Assembly (NCBI GenBank): GCA_019285755.1
Contig: CP079103.1
Span: 6,047,001-6,111,000, forward strand
Length of the DNA stretch: 64,000 nt
Direction: 5' to 3'
DNA from: Chitinophaga sp. E66
GTDB lineage: Bacteria > Bacteroidota > Bacteroidia > Chitinophagales > Chitinophagaceae
This document shows, in pieces, positions 1 through 10,417 of this stretch (its first letter is position 1; each line of letters opens with the position of its first letter). Below the pieces are notes generated by a model. The model saw nothing but the letters and a program-made list of their open reading frames with translations. It did not search any database and was not told the origin of the DNA. The translations under genes were made by a program, and so were the position numbers.

Positions 1-1030
1 ACTTCTTTCAGCAGCATGGTTTTACCTACTTTAGGTTGTGCCACGATGAGGCCGCGCTGGCCTTTACCGATGGGTGTAAAGAGGTCTATGATGCGGGTGG
101 AGTAGTTATTGGCGGTGGTGGTGAGGTGCAGTTTCTCGAAGGGGAACAGCGGCGTCAGGTAGTCGAAGGAACGCGGTCGCGCACTTCTTCCGGTGTTTTG
201 CCGTTAATGGTTTCCACTTTCAGCAGGGCGAAGTATTTCTCGCCTTCTTTCGGCGGGCGAACGGAGCCGCGTACAGTATCGCCCGTTTTGAGGCCGAAGA
301 GTTTGATCTGGCTGGGAGAAACGTAAATATCGTCCGGGGAGCTGAGGTAGTTATAATCGGAAGAGCGGAGGAAACCGTATCCGTCGGGCATCATTTCCAG
401 TACGCCTTCGCTGAGGATAACGCCATCGAATTCGATGTTAAATACAGGCTCTTTCTTCGGGTATTTTTGCTGGGGAGCGTTGTTGCTCACCGGTGGTTGT
501 TGTTTGATGGGCGCCACAGGTTCCTGTACGGTTACGAAGTCGTCTTCCGCTTCTTCTTCCGGGATTACGGTAGCTTCTTCTTCCTCCTCGTCAGACAAAG
601 CGGGCAGCACGATGTCGTCATCGTCATCGAACGTCAGGGACGGGATGTCGAGATCGATATCGATCTTGCGTTTCGCCGGTTGGGCTTTTGGTTCTTCTTC
701 GTCTTTTGATTTGGAATCTTTCGTTGGTGCGGCTTTTCGGCTTTTCTTTGCGGAGGGTTTGTCTTCTTCGGGGCTGGAGGCTGGGTTTTGTGGGGCGGGT
801 GCCGGAGCGGGTTCGTCTTTCTTTGTTCCTACCGGCTTCCGTTTCCTCACTTTCTTTTCGTCACCGTTTCCTTGTTTATCTTCGGATGCTATCACAGCTT
901 GTTTATCGAGTATTTTATAAATAAGTGTTTGCTTGTCCAGTTTCTTTGCGTTGGGAATTTCCAGCTTCTCGGCGATGTCAAGTAGTTCAGGAACGAGCAT
1001 GTCGTTCAGTTGTAAGATGTCGTACATCAT
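1..1030 (-). CDS. rho: Transcription termination factor Rho (3' part outside window)
   Basis: Rho is the hexameric RNA helicase that ends transcription of untranslated RNA. The N-terminus (residues about 5-50) is a Rho_N/SAP-like domain. A long charged Lys/Asp/Glu-rich insert follows (about 55-195), typical of Bacteroidota Rho. The cold-shock-like RNA-binding domain (about 200-285) contains PDGYGFLR and [12 protein letters not shown]. After a one-base loss near 158 (RVP then FDYLTPLFP expected) the frame continues into the ATPase domain, and a Walker A AQPKVGKT is readable at about 20-50 on the minus strand. The rest of the gene lies beyond position 1. The start ATGATG at 1030 suits the family. 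Function is certain; the break is probably a sequencing error. Confidence 0.95.
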
Positions 1031-1389
1031 CTGTTTTTGTCAAATTTTAGAAGTGTCGTAAGGCGGGTACCACTGCATACCAACATACACCAATTAACAA
1101 ATAATTGTTTTCAGTCAATAATAAAGTCTTGATCATTAATTGATAGGGATCACCTGTGGTTAGGTGACTGCTGATGAAGATGGCAAAAAGGAACTTAATC
1201 AGACAGATTGAGGACACAAGAATAGAACTAATTTTGCGATTCTCAAAAAAATATTGAACCCTGCGGCCTAACGCATAACGAATTATATACATGCACGGCG
1301 CCCCTGTAATCCCCGCCCCTTCTCAAAAAGCGGCGTTTCATCATCTGAATTTGTCTATTTTTGCAACTCAATTCAAAACACTTATTGAT
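1031..1389. other. Intergenic region between divergent rho and asnS
   Basis: No gene is supported in this 359-bp stretch. Short open frames here have no family features and no plausible ribosome binding site. It should hold the divergent promoters of rho (minus) and asnS (plus); only the asnS -7 box at 1356 is clear. Confidence 0.6.
1356..1363 (+). promoter_or_regulatory. Bacteroidota -7 box for asnS
   Basis: TATTTTTG matches the Bacteroidota -7 consensus TAnnTTTG and lies 26 nt before the asnS ATG, which gives a short leader. No good TTTG -33 box is seen upstream, so confidence is moderate. Confidence 0.5.
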
Positions 1390-2825
1390 ATGAGCCAAAG
1401 AGTAAAAATCAGGCAGGTTCTGCAAGACGACAGCACCAACTATGAAGTAACGGTTAAAGGATGGGTGCGCACCTTCCGCAATAACCAGTTTATAGCGCTC
1501 AACGACGGCTCAACCAATAATAACCTGCAGGTAGTGGTAAACGAGGCCGAAATGGATCCCGCCACCTTCAAGCGCATCACCCGCGGCGCCGCCATCAGCG
1601 TCACCGGGCAGATCATCCCGTCGCTCGGCAAAGGCCAGCGCGTGGAACTGAAAACGGCCAGCCTGGAGATACTGGGCGATTGCGATGCGGAAGCGTATCC
1701 TATACAGCCGCAGAAGCAGAGCCTGGAATTCATGCGCGAGATCGCGCACCTGCGTTTCCGCACCAACACTTTCGGGGCTATCTTCCGCCTCCGTCACGCC
1801 CTGGCGTTTGCCGTTAACCAGTTCTTCCACCAGAAAGGTTTCGTATATCTCCATACGCCCATCATCACCGCTTCTGACGCGGAAGGCGCCGGCGAAATGT
1901 TCCGCGTTACCACGCTCGACATGAAGAACCCTCCGCGCAACGAAGCCGGCGAAATCGACTATAAGGAAGACTTCTTCGGCCGCTCCACCAACCTCACTGT
2001 TTCCGGTCAGCTGGAAGGAGAGCTCGGCGCTATGGCCCTCGGGGATATCTACACCTTCGGCCCCACCTTCCGCGCAGAAAACTCCAACACCGCGCGCCAC
2101 CTCGCGGAATTCTGGATGATCGAACCGGAAATGGCATTTTATGACCTGAAAGATAACATGGACCTCGCCGAAGAGTTCATCAAATATGTCATCAGATTCG
2201 CGCTGGACAACAACCGCGAAGACCTCGACTTCCTCGCCACGCGCCTTGCGGAAGAAGAGAAACAAAAACCGCAGGCGGAACGCAGCGAAATGGGTCTTAT
2301 CGAGAAGCTGGAGTTCGTGCTCAATAACGACTTCGAGCGCATCACCTATACAGAGGCCATCGAAATCCTCCGCAACAGCAAACCCAACAAGAACAAAAAG
2401 TTCCAATACCCGGTAGAAGGCTGGGGAACGGATCTGCAAAGCGAGCATGAGCGCTTCCTGGTAGAAAAACATTTCAAGAAGCCTGTTATCCTCACCGACT
2501 ATCCTGCGGCGATCAAATCGTTCTACATGAAGCAGAACGAAGACGGCAAGACCGTTCGCGCAATGGACATCCTCTTCCCGGGCATCGGCGAAATCGTCGG
2601 CGGTTCCCAGCGTGAGGAAAACTACGATAAGCTGGTGGCCCGCATGAATGAACTGAACATCCCCGTGGAAGAGCTCTACTGGTACCTCGATACCCGCCGC
2701 TTTGGCACCGCTCCCCACAGCGGTTTCGGCCTTGGCTTCGAGCGCCTGGTATTGTTCGTTTCAGGAATGACCAACATCCGCGACGTCATCCCCTTCCCCG
2801 CACTCCGAAGAACGCGGAATTCTAA
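1390..2825 (+). CDS. asnS: Asparaginyl-tRNA synthetase
   Basis: Class II aminoacyl-tRNA synthetase that charges tRNA-Asn with asparagine in the cytoplasm. An N-terminal OB-fold anticodon-binding domain (WVRTFRNN, about residues 20-110) is followed by the class II core, with motif 2 near TFRAENSNT and motif 3 [10 protein letters not shown]. The ATG at 1390 is chosen because MSQRVKI is the family N-terminus; an in-frame upstream ATG at 1291 would precede the likely promoter. One C is missing in the CCCC run at about 2797, so the raw frame runs on. Restored, the protein ends RTPKNAEF-stop at 2825, the usual Bacteroidota AsnS ending, just before a terminator. Confidence 0.96.
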
Positions 2826-2850
2826 AAGCAATACACCCGATGTATACACG

Positions 2851-2881
2851 AAAGCAGGCGCCTTAAAACGCCTGCTTTTTC
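2851..2881 (+). terminator. Rho-independent terminator after asnS
   Basis: Perfect stem AAAGCAGGCG / CGCCTGCTTT with loop CCTTAAAA and a T tract, 25 nt after the restored asnS stop. Confidence 0.85.
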
Positions 2882-3007
2882 ATTTTATGGAAATCCCCAT
2901 GCCTGCATCCTACTGTCAATTGAGCAAAACAATACAGTGTGTGTAATCACGGCGACGGGTTTCGTTCCTGTTGCCGGAATTTTCTTCACGTTCTAAAACC
3001 CATCCCT

Positions 3008-3533
3008 ATGGCAGAAATGATCTCCTCCCCGCAAAAAGGCTCCCGTAAAGGCCGCCGTGGTACCAAGCGCTCCACCCGTGTAGACATGACGCCTATGGTA
3101 GACCTTGGCTTCCTCCTCATTACTTTTTTATGCTGACCACCACGCTTATGGAGCCTAAGGCGCTTCCACTCATTATGCCGGCAGACGGCGACCATACCCC
3201 CGTGGCGGTGAGCAAATCCATGACCCTGCTGGTCCGGGCGGATAAGACGATTTCCTGGTACGAAGGTACGGGCGACGACCCGCTAATATGCCTGCGATAC
3301 AGCACAGCGCTTTCTCCGTTTCCGATGGTATCGGCGAAGTGATCCGCCGGCGCCAGCGCGCCGTGGCCGCACGTTGGGGCGATCCGGAAGAACTGATCGT
3401 ATTAATTAAAGCAGCGCCTGGCGCCAGCTACGGCAACGTGGTAGATGCCCTCGATGAGATGAAGATCAACCGTGTGGCACGTTATGCGCTGGCGGACATA
3501 ACACCGCTGGAGGAGAAATTGTTGCAGCGATAA
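3008..3533 (+). CDS. ExbD/TolR-like biopolymer transport protein
   Basis: ExbD-family inner-membrane protein: a short Lys/Arg-rich cytoplasmic N-terminus, one membrane helix starting at the family motif [16 protein letters not shown] (Asp of the proton path, about residues 26-40), then a periplasmic domain of about 110 residues. ExbD works with ExbB and TonB, or in TolQR- or gliding-type motors. No exbB or tonB partner lies beside it, so this looks like a stand-alone copy. Two breaks: one T missing in the T run at about 3127, and one base near 3285. The ATG at 3008 gives the typical start MAEM. Confidence 0.85.
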
Positions 3534-3587
3534 GGCGTTCGGCGGAGGGGTTTTTCCTTAACTTTAATGTTCCAAAACATTACAGAT

Positions 3588-4541
3588 ATGGCAACCGTTC
3601 ATTCCATCCCATCCGTTGACCTCTCGGACTTCCGTTCCCCGGACCCCGCCAGGAAAGCGGCGTTTGTGAAAGCCCTGGGTAAGGCATATGAAGAAGTCGG
3701 GTTCGTGGCCGTTAAAAACCACGGTATCTCCGACGAGCTGATCGCACAGTTGTACGACAATGTAAGGGCCTTCTTCCAGTTGCCCTCCAGTACCAAAAGC
3801 AAGTATGAGATCCCGGAGCTGGCAGGCCAGCGTGGATATACCTCCTTCGGGAAGGAGCATGCGAAAGGCTATGAGGCCCCTGATCTGAAGGAGTTTTTCC
3901 ATTCGGGCAGTCGGTGGAAGATGATGATCCCGTTCAGGAAGCCTACCCGAACAACGTGACCGTTAAAGAAGTCCCGGAATTCACGCCTACGCTTTATAAA
4001 GCCTATCGTGGCTTCGAAACCTCCGGCACCGCGCTCCTCCAGGCGATAGCGCTGTACCTGGGGCTCGATGAGCACTTCTTCGACGGGAAGGTGCACAATG
4101 GTAATTCCATCCTCCGTGCCATCCATTATCCGCCTATCACCCAGGAACCTTCATCCGCCATCCGCGCAGAGCAGCATGAAGATATCAACCTTATCACACT
4201 GCTGGTAGGCGCCTCGGCCGACGGATTGCAAATTCTCGATAAACAGGGGGAATGGGTGCCGGTGACGTCCCTCCCGAACAGATCGTGGTGAATGTGGGAG
4301 ACATGCTCCAGCGCCTGACCAACAACCGGTTGAAATCCACCACGCACCGCGTCGTGAACCCGCCGCGGGAACTGTGGGATACCTCGCGCTTCAGCATACC
4401 GTTCTTCCTGCATCCCAAGTCGGATATGGATTTGACCTGTCTTCCGCAATGTGTGGACGCTGACCATGCATCCGCCTATCCCCTATCACCGCGGGCGAAT
4501 ATCTCGACGAACGCCTCAGGGAAATAGGCCTCAAGAAATAA
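3588..4541 (+). CDS. 2-oxoglutarate/Fe(II) dioxygenase, isopenicillin N synthase family
   Basis: Member of the IPNS-like non-heme iron oxygenase family. The N-terminal DIOX_N region (IPSVDLSDF, GFVAVKNHGI, about residues 5-50) is followed by the jelly-roll core with the iron triad HxD (HED in AEQHEDINLITLL) and a distal His in STTHRVVNP. Length is about 318 residues. Many close relatives are plain isopenicillin N synthase family oxygenases of unknown substrate; there is no antibiotic cluster here, so I do not infer beta-lactam synthesis. Three indels (about 3905, 4275, 4465) split the raw frame. The restored C-terminus ends RLREIGLKK at 4541. Confidence 0.85.
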
Positions 4542-4552
4542 ACATCTTTGTG

Positions 4553-4582
4553 TTGCCCGGAGCCTGCGCTCCGGGCATTTTG
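4553..4582 (+). terminator. Terminator after the dioxygenase
   Basis: Stem TGCCCGGAGC / GCTCCGGGCA with a CTGC loop and a TTTTG tail, 12 nt after the restored stop. Confidence 0.8.
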
Positions 4583-4620
4583 TGCCTGGTACTGAACAGA
4601 GGGAAAATCCTGTTCACAGA

Positions 4621-4887
4621 ATGAACAGAATGAACGGAAACCGAATACCCTCCGGCTCCGTTATTTCCGGCATGCATACATATGAATTAATTCCGCTGGC
4701 AGTGGAAGATATGAGACTTATTGCCGGCGGACTGGCCAGCGACATGGCAGGAGATCTGCCCACTTTACCTCCCGTAAGAAACCGTGACGTAACTGATCCC
4801 GGTACAGGGCTACGTACCGATTATGATGCCAGTGCGCAGGTATCCCCGCCCGGACTGGACATTGCCTCCATGATGCTGCAACGTTAA
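4621..4887 (+). CDS. Small protein with a double-glycine (GG) leader motif
   Basis: Unrecognised 88-residue protein, intact in the raw sequence. Residues 26-37 read LAVEDMRLIAGG. This fits the consensus of GG-type leaders (hydrophobic at -12, acidic at -8, Met/Leu at -7, Ile at -4, Gly-Gly at -2/-1), which PCAT/C39-peptidase ABC exporters cleave. The predicted 51-residue core has no cysteine, is Pro/Asp-rich and ends ASMMLQR. Alternative starts are ATG 4630 and ATG 4672; the last gives a compact 20-residue leader. No exporter or modification enzyme is in the window. It lies just behind a terminator, so it should have its own promoter. Function is unproven. Confidence 0.55.
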   Translation: MNRMNGNRIPSGSVISGMHTYELIPLAVEDMRLIAGGLASDMAGDLPTLPPVRNRDVTDPGTGLRTDYDASAQVSPPGLDIASMMLQR

Positions 4888-5930
4888 TTGGAAACGGTAG
4901 CCGCAGGGGCGCTCGCCTGTAGAGCGGTCAGCTCTCCTGCGGTAATGCCCTGGCCATTGAAAAGCCGGGTGAAATAAGCTACCATCGCTGGGTTGAGGCG
5001 GTAGTCATTGTAGGGGAAATTCATAAAATAACTGTGCTTCCAGCGCGCCACTTCCAGGAAGTTGACGTACTGCGCGTTGCCGGCCCGCTGCCGCCGGGTA
5101 ACCTTTTCGCCCAGCTGGCGCCTGAAAGTGAGGAAGTGCGCGCCTTTCAACTGGAGGTCGCGCTTGTTGTAATGAACATAAATATTCTTAGCGAAGTGTA
5201 TGTTTTCTACCCACCGGGCATGGCGTTTCATGGGCACGCAGGCGGCATTAATGATGAGGTTGTCTACGAACGGCTGCACATCTTTCGCAAGTATGCCATC
5301 GGGCGTTCCCTTCATCATCTGTTCGAGGATGATATTGCCCATACTGTGGTAGAACGTGGAAACGGAAACGTCCTGTATCCATGGCTCCTGGTTGTCACGG
5401 GCTGTTTTGATCATCGTCAGCAGCTCACGGTATTGGCTGGCAGACAACTTTGCGTTCTGCCTGGCGAAGCGGAAATTCTTGGAAGGCTTGTAAGTAGTAT
5501 TGATGCTCGCGTAGTCGAACATCACCACGTTTACGCCATATTGCGCGCTCATCAGCTGGGCGCGTTCCACATTCGATGTAAAGATCTTACCCATGCCTTC
5601 AGCATAGACTACAATGTCCCGGCGGATGGGCATGTGTTCCATGGCTTCGGCGAGCGTTGGTTCCTGGTACACTTTCCAGGTGCCTTGCTGTTTCTCCAGG
5701 AAAAAGAACTTAAGGGCGGTGGTGTCCAGGAACTCGTCCACAAAGCGGAGACTGTCCGGATGAATAAACCGGTTAGAAACGAAAACAAGTGAAGTATCAC
5801 TGCCTGTGGGGTGCTGGTGGCCTGCCTGGAGGGCAAACCTGGACCAATACGCCTGACTGTTATAATTGGAGAGCTGTGCCTGGGCGGCGCAGGCCAGGAG
5901 GAGTATGATGCCTGTCAGAAGACGTTTCAT
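4884..5930 (-). CDS. Secreted alpha/beta-hydrolase-like protein
   Basis: Intact 348-residue protein with a Sec signal peptide (MKRLLTGIILLLACAAQAQ). A nucleophile-elbow-like YHSMGN (about residue 196) follows strand/helix patterns resembling DUF900-type alpha/beta hydrolases; VVYAEGMGK and NLIINAACVPM fit the fold's other loops. A catalytic Ser is plausible, but the elbow is HSMGN rather than GxSxG. Substrate unknown. It ends tail to tail (4-bp overlap) with the small GG-leader gene. Confidence 0.6.
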   Translation of the reverse strand: MKRLLTGIILLLACAAQAQLSNYNSQAYWSRFALQAGHQHPTGSDTSLVFVSNRFIHPDSLRFVDEFLDTTALKFFFLEKQQGTWKVYQEPTLAEAMEHMPIRRDIVVYAEGMGKIFTSNVERAQLMSAQYGVNVVMFDYASINTTYKPSKNFRFARQNAKLSASQYRELLTMIKTARDNQEPWIQDVSVSTFYHSMGNIILEQMMKGTPDGILAKDVQPFVDNLIINAACVPMKRHARWVENIHFAKNIYVHYNKRDLQLKGAHFLTFRRQLGEKVTRRQRAGNAQYVNFLEVARWKHSYFMNFPYNDYRLNPAMVAYFTRLFNGQGITAGELTALQASAPAATVSN

Positions 5931-6096
5931 GGGACTGTTGTTAATTCATTAACGCCTAAACGAAACCAAATGTTTCGCTTATTTGCCAGTGCAAGGATTG
6001 TGCCTTGCTAACCAGCGGATTATCAGGCACATTTACACCTGATATTTGAATATCTCGTTATTTTACTGGAAATTGGGAGCGAACTGATATCCGAAC

Positions 6097-7286
6097 GTGT
6101 TTTTACGTCACATCTCATTCTTAAAAGCAGTCTTGTTGCACAGCTTCACAGCATTCGGGGCCCGCAGGGGCACCTGGCTATGATGATGAAAACCTTTGTG
6201 CAACAGCGCCGGGATGTAACGGAGAAGGAATTGATGGAGTATAACGCCTTTTGCCAGCTGTTGCCCGGCGCCTCCTCTTCCCAGACGCTGACCCTTATCG
6301 GGTACAAACGCGGAGGCGTGCCGCTGGCGGTAGCCACCCCGCCATCTGGATCACGCCTGCCTGCCTGCTGATGGGTTCCCTGAGCTTCCTGCTGCAATAT
6401 ATGGATAAGCGCGCCCTGAGCGTGGATATCTTTAAATACGTGCAGCCCATGGCTGTAGGGTTCCTGGCTTTCGGCGGCATCCGGGCCTACCAGATCAGCA
6501 TCCGTAATACCGCTACGTTCATCATCATGGTCGTCGCCATGGGAGCTGCGTTTTTTTCAAATCTCCTTGGACGTTCCCCGCGCTCATCATCCTGGGGGGA
6601 CCATTTCCAACTTCAGCGATAAGCGCATCCCCGATATCAACGAGCCCAGGAAAAAGATCCAATGGGGCAATCTCTGGCTCTTTGCGCTGATCTTCCTGTT
6701 GGCGGGTTTCATGTCGGAAGTGGCGCGTACCAACGACTGGATCACCCGCCGGCCCTTTAACCTTTTTGAAAACTTCTACCGTTTCGGCAGCCTTGTATTC
6801 GGCGGCGGCGATATCCTCATCGCCATGATGCTGGAACAGTACGTGTTCCGTTCCAAAAGCCAGTTTATGTCTGCGGAAGAGCTGCTGACCGGGGCGGGGA
6901 TCATGAGGGCCATGCCGGGCCCGACTTTCTCGGTATCGGCCTATGTAGGCGGCATGGTGATGCGGAGCCTGGGCCCGGGGTACCAGTTCCTCGGCTGTAT
7001 CATTGCTCCCGTAGCGATCTTTTTACCGAGCATGCTGCTGGTATTATTCTTCTTCCCGATCTGGAACAACCTGAAAAAACATGTGGTGATTTACCGTGCC
7101 CTCGAAGGGATCAACGCGGTAGTGGTGGGTGTGATGTGGGCGGCAACCATTTTCCTGTTCATCTCCATCCCGGTAACCTGGTATAATGTGATGATCATGG
7201 CGGCTACGTTGAGCTTGCTGTGCTTTACCCGGCTTCCTTCCCCGGTAATCGTTGTGGCCTGCATCCTGGCGGGCGCGCTGATGTAA
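6097..7286 (+). CDS. chrA: Chromate transporter, CHR family
   Basis: Long-chain ChrA-type membrane protein of about 395 residues with two homologous CHR halves. Half one begins with a [13 protein letters not shown]-like signature and contains [17 protein letters not shown]; half two has [14 protein letters not shown] and [14 protein letters not shown]. The protein exports chromate, possibly sulfate-like anions. Four homopolymer indels (about 6158, 6345, 6555, 6596) break the raw frames. The start is uncertain: GTG 6097 is the first in-frame candidate after a TGA, but an ATG could be hidden by another indel. The convergent neighbour is the LytTR regulator. Confidence 0.88.
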
Positions 7287-7289
7287 GCG

Positions 7290-8042
7290 TTATGCCTGTT
7301 GCTTCCAGACAGTAGTCAGTTCCTTTTTCCTGCGTTCCGTGATATCCAGCACAGACTGGTTGTGCAAGTGCAGTTGCAGCCGTTCATGGTCGATGTGGCG
7401 GATGTGCGGCAGCTGTACCATCTGGTGGTTATTGACCTGGTAGAACCGCATGCCGGAAAAGAGCTCCGTATAATAGCGGAATGGCCGCCGTGATTGCAGC
7501 AGGTCGCCATTGGAAAGGCTGAATAACGTACCGTCGGCCCCGCTTTCCACATAAGCAATCTGCTCGATGGAAGCGATGTACTCGCCGCCATCCGTCAGGG
7601 GCACTACGATCTGGTGGGCATCGCGGGCGGGTTTGCCGAAGTTATGGAGCAATACATCGTAGCGTTCCTGCTTACCGGGCGTTTCCAGTCGTTGGCGAAC
7701 GGCCTGGACGGCGTGCTGGAGGCTTTCGCGGTCTATTGGTTTGAGGATCAGCTCCACCTCGCTGAGGCGGATGGTATGGAGGTAGCGTTTCTCGAACGCG
7801 GTGACGAAGACGGTTTCGAAAGTAGCGTCGTAAGCGCCCGTCAGCACATCGAAGCCTGTGCCGTCGGGCATTTCAAGGTCCAGGAATATGAGCTGAGGTT
7901 GATGTTCCCGGATACGTGCGATCCCTTCACGGCAATTGGCAGCCTGTGCCACCGCTTCGATGTCGGGGCAATAGCGTTGCAGCATCAGGGCGATAATATC
8001 CCTGCTGTTCCGCTCGTCGTCAATAATTACTGCACGGATCAT
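7290..8042 (-). CDS. LytTR-family response regulator
   Basis: Intact 250-residue two-component regulator. Residues 1-125 are a receiver domain with the acidic pair DDE at about 8-10, the phospho-acceptor Asp in LIFLDLEMPDG, Thr in VFVTAF and Lys in LILKPID. Residues about 150-250 are a LytTR DNA-binding domain (FYQVNNHQMVQLPHIRHI). It follows its cognate histidine kinase with a 23-bp gap, so the two form an operon. Target genes are not evident. Confidence 0.93.
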   Translation of the reverse strand: MIRAVIIDDERNSRDIIALMLQRYCPDIEAVAQAANCREGIARIREHQPQLIFLDLEMPDGTGFDVLTGAYDATFETVFVTAFEKRYLHTIRLSEVELILKPIDRESLQHAVQAVRQRLETPGKQERYDVLLHNFGKPARDAHQIVVPLTDGGEYIASIEQIAYVESGADGTLFSLSNGDLLQSRRPFRYYTELFSGMRFYQVNNHQMVQLPHIRHIDHERLQLHLHNQSVLDITERRKKELTTVWKQQA

Positions 8043-8065
8043 GGGTCTTCCAATTTGGTCCCGTT

Positions 8066-10128
8066 CTACAACTGCGGGATGAGCACTCTTACGATGGTGC
8101 CGCTTTCCTGTGTCTCGCGGGTGGATTTGTCTATGATTTCGATCTGGATGCCGGTGTTGTACATCTTGTTAAGCAGTTCCGCCCTGTTGAAGCTGATTTC
8201 CATGCCGGAAGACTGATGATGTCCGGGAAGCGTCCGCAACTGGCGGGACCGCTCGATGCCGATGCCGTTGTCTTCCACCAGGCATTCCAGCATGTCGTGG
8301 GCGATCATGGTAAAGCGAATGGTTAAAAGTCCTGTTGTGTGCTCTTCGTTATTCATCCCATGCTTGACGGCATTCTCCACATACGGCTGCAGCAACATCG
8401 CAGGCACTTCCAGCTCGGCCGTATTGAGGGTGGGGTCCGTCACGATCTCGAAACTCATCTTCTGTTCAAACCGCATCTTCTCCAGGCCAAGATAAGTATT
8501 TAAATAGGTTATTTCGTCCGCCAGGGAAATAAAATTGCGGCGGGAGAAATCGAGCGTTTTGCGGATCAGGTAGGAGAAATCCGACAGGTATTTTTGCGCG
8601 TGCTCATAATCGCGCTGCATAACGAAAAGCTGGATGGAATTAAGGCAGTTGAAGATAAAGTGGGGATTGATCTGGGCGCGGATGGCTTTGAGCTCTATTT
8701 CCGCGAATTTCTTACTGTATTCCGCTTCCATCTGCAGCTTGCGCTGTTCTTCCAGTTCCGTCTTCCGGCGCACGATCTCGGTAGTCTGTTCCCGTACAAG
8801 TTCCTCCAGTTGCTCGTTGAGCTTACGTTGCAGTTCCTTATTCTTGTTCAGCTGCTTGATGAGGAGCTCCTGCGTCGGGTCTTCTCCTGGTGCACAAGCT
8901 TATTCCGGTAACTGAGCCCCGCGGCATAACAAAGCGATTGTGCCAGAACGCCCACTACCAGTAGGGAATATGGGCTGATCAGTTCCGGAAGCGGGGTAAA
9001 GGGTACGGGCTCCGTATTGCGGAAAAACGACCAGATCGAAAGCAGGTACAGGGCCAGGGAGCCATAGAGGAAAAAACGAATGAGGGGATGATGGCGCACC
9101 CTCCGCCCCAGCGCTACAAACGAAACACCGAATGGCACGAGCGACAGGAATGTAGCCCAGGTAAAGATAGTGCCGGGCAGGATGAAATCCCCGTGGCCAT
9201 GAGCGCAAAACAGGCTACAATGCAGGCTGCATAAAAGATATTGCTGTAGAAATAGTATTTGTACATGAGGGGAAACCGCTCCCGCAGGTTCAGGAATGCG
9301 CTCCCGAAGAGCATAGACATGAAGTAGAAGCAGGTGATCAGCGCTGGCACGTCCCAGTAATACTTCAACAGTGGCATGCAATGGAAGAACGATAACTGGT
9401 AGGGTTTCGTTTCGAGCCTGAGGCAGAAAAACAGGATAAGCCCCAGCAGATAGGCCGCAAAGTACATGCTCGGCCGGTCCGGCAGCTGGATGTAATTGAT
9501 GACGGTAATGCTAAGCAGTACCAGCAACATGCCGATTACGATCTGGATAACAAGTGTCTCCCTTTATAAATGTTAGCCTCCCGGTGGCGGAACTGGGCAT
9601 AATGGATGGCATCATACAGCACGGGCATCAGCTCGTTCTCGCGGTAGTAGGGATTTACGATGTGCAGATAGAAAGTCCGGACCTGCCCGGCCGCTACCTG
9701 GACGGGGAAAGCGTACCGGTCCCAACGGTCCGCATTCGGTTCGTAAATCATCATGCCGGCGGAGGAGATATGCCGGAGTTGCCCGGATTCGTCCTGGACG
9801 TAGAAATATAATTGCTCCTGCCATCCGGCGAAGAGGTATAACACGGAATCAACAGGGCCGCTGTTATGGACGATGAGCCGGAGCCAGTTGTCGTTCTTCT
9901 GGTGGAGGGCTTTTTACGGGGATGGAAAAGTGAGGTGTCTGCCCGGAACGATAGCCCGGGCACGTCGGCCAATGTGGCTCCGGAGGGCGACATGGTGACA
10001 TGGCGCCGGAGGTCCAGGCCGTTGACCGGGCGGGAAAAGTCGATGGTGAGCGTATCCTGGGCGGCCACAAGCTCCGGTCTTAGCAGAACGGAGCAAAGCA
10101 ACAGGCATATCAGGGATAAGCGTTTCAC
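8066..10128 (-). CDS. 7TMR-DISM sensor histidine kinase of the LytS/YehU type
   Basis: Partner of the LytTR regulator. Order: signal peptide (GTG start at 10128, [13 protein letters not shown]), periplasmic 7TMR-DISMED2 beta domain ([32 protein letters not shown]), seven membrane helices (about 9530-8930), a coiled coil, then the His_kinase domain with phospho-acceptor [12 protein letters not shown] and an HATPase ([20 protein letters not shown]). Four indels at about 9912, 9548, 9187 and 8886 split it; each is one base in a short run. The ligand is unknown; DISMED2 domains are thought to bind carbohydrate-like compounds. Confidence 0.9.
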
Positions 10129-10135
10129 GTATTTT

Positions 10136-10373
10136 TTACGAATTGGGAATGAATTGATCGATGATGCCGGCGAGCGCACGGTCTTTTTCGGTGACGGTAT
10201 TGCCGGCGCTGTGCGTGCTCAGCCATATTTCCACTTTGTTCCGGTGTTGGTCCGGTGGGGTGATGATCCATTTTTTCCGCGGCCAGGGCCACTTTAGTCA
10301 TGAAGGCGAAAGCTTCGCGGAAGTCGGAGAAGGTGAAGGCACGATAGAGGTGCCGCTCGGTTTCCTGCCACAT
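10136..10373 (-). CDS. phhB: 4a-hydroxytetrahydrobiopterin dehydratase
   Basis: Pterin-4a-carbinolamine dehydratase, which recycles the pterin cofactor of aromatic amino acid hydroxylases. The family motif KMDHHP is present, then after an indel at about 10260 the C-terminal part reads [25 protein letters not shown]. The restored protein is about 80 residues, normal for the family. No phenylalanine hydroxylase is nearby. Its stop lies 8 bp upstream of the kinase start, so it may be co-transcribed with it. Confidence 0.85.
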
Positions 10374-10417
10374 AATGCGTGTTTTGACGGTGGACGGATG
10401 GGGAAATACGGATAAAA

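Noticed and set aside
435-920. Ser-rich plus-strand ORF opposite rho
   Set aside because: Low-complexity mirror of the charged Rho insert (GAA/GAT codons read backwards); no start context.
1510-2718. Long open frame of 402 codons opposite asnS
   Set aside because: It lies wholly antisense to an unmistakable asnS and reflects its codon bias; no family features.
3588-4541. Isopenicillin N synthase as evidence for beta-lactam production
   Set aside because: Only family-level similarity; no ACV synthetase or other pathway gene nearby.
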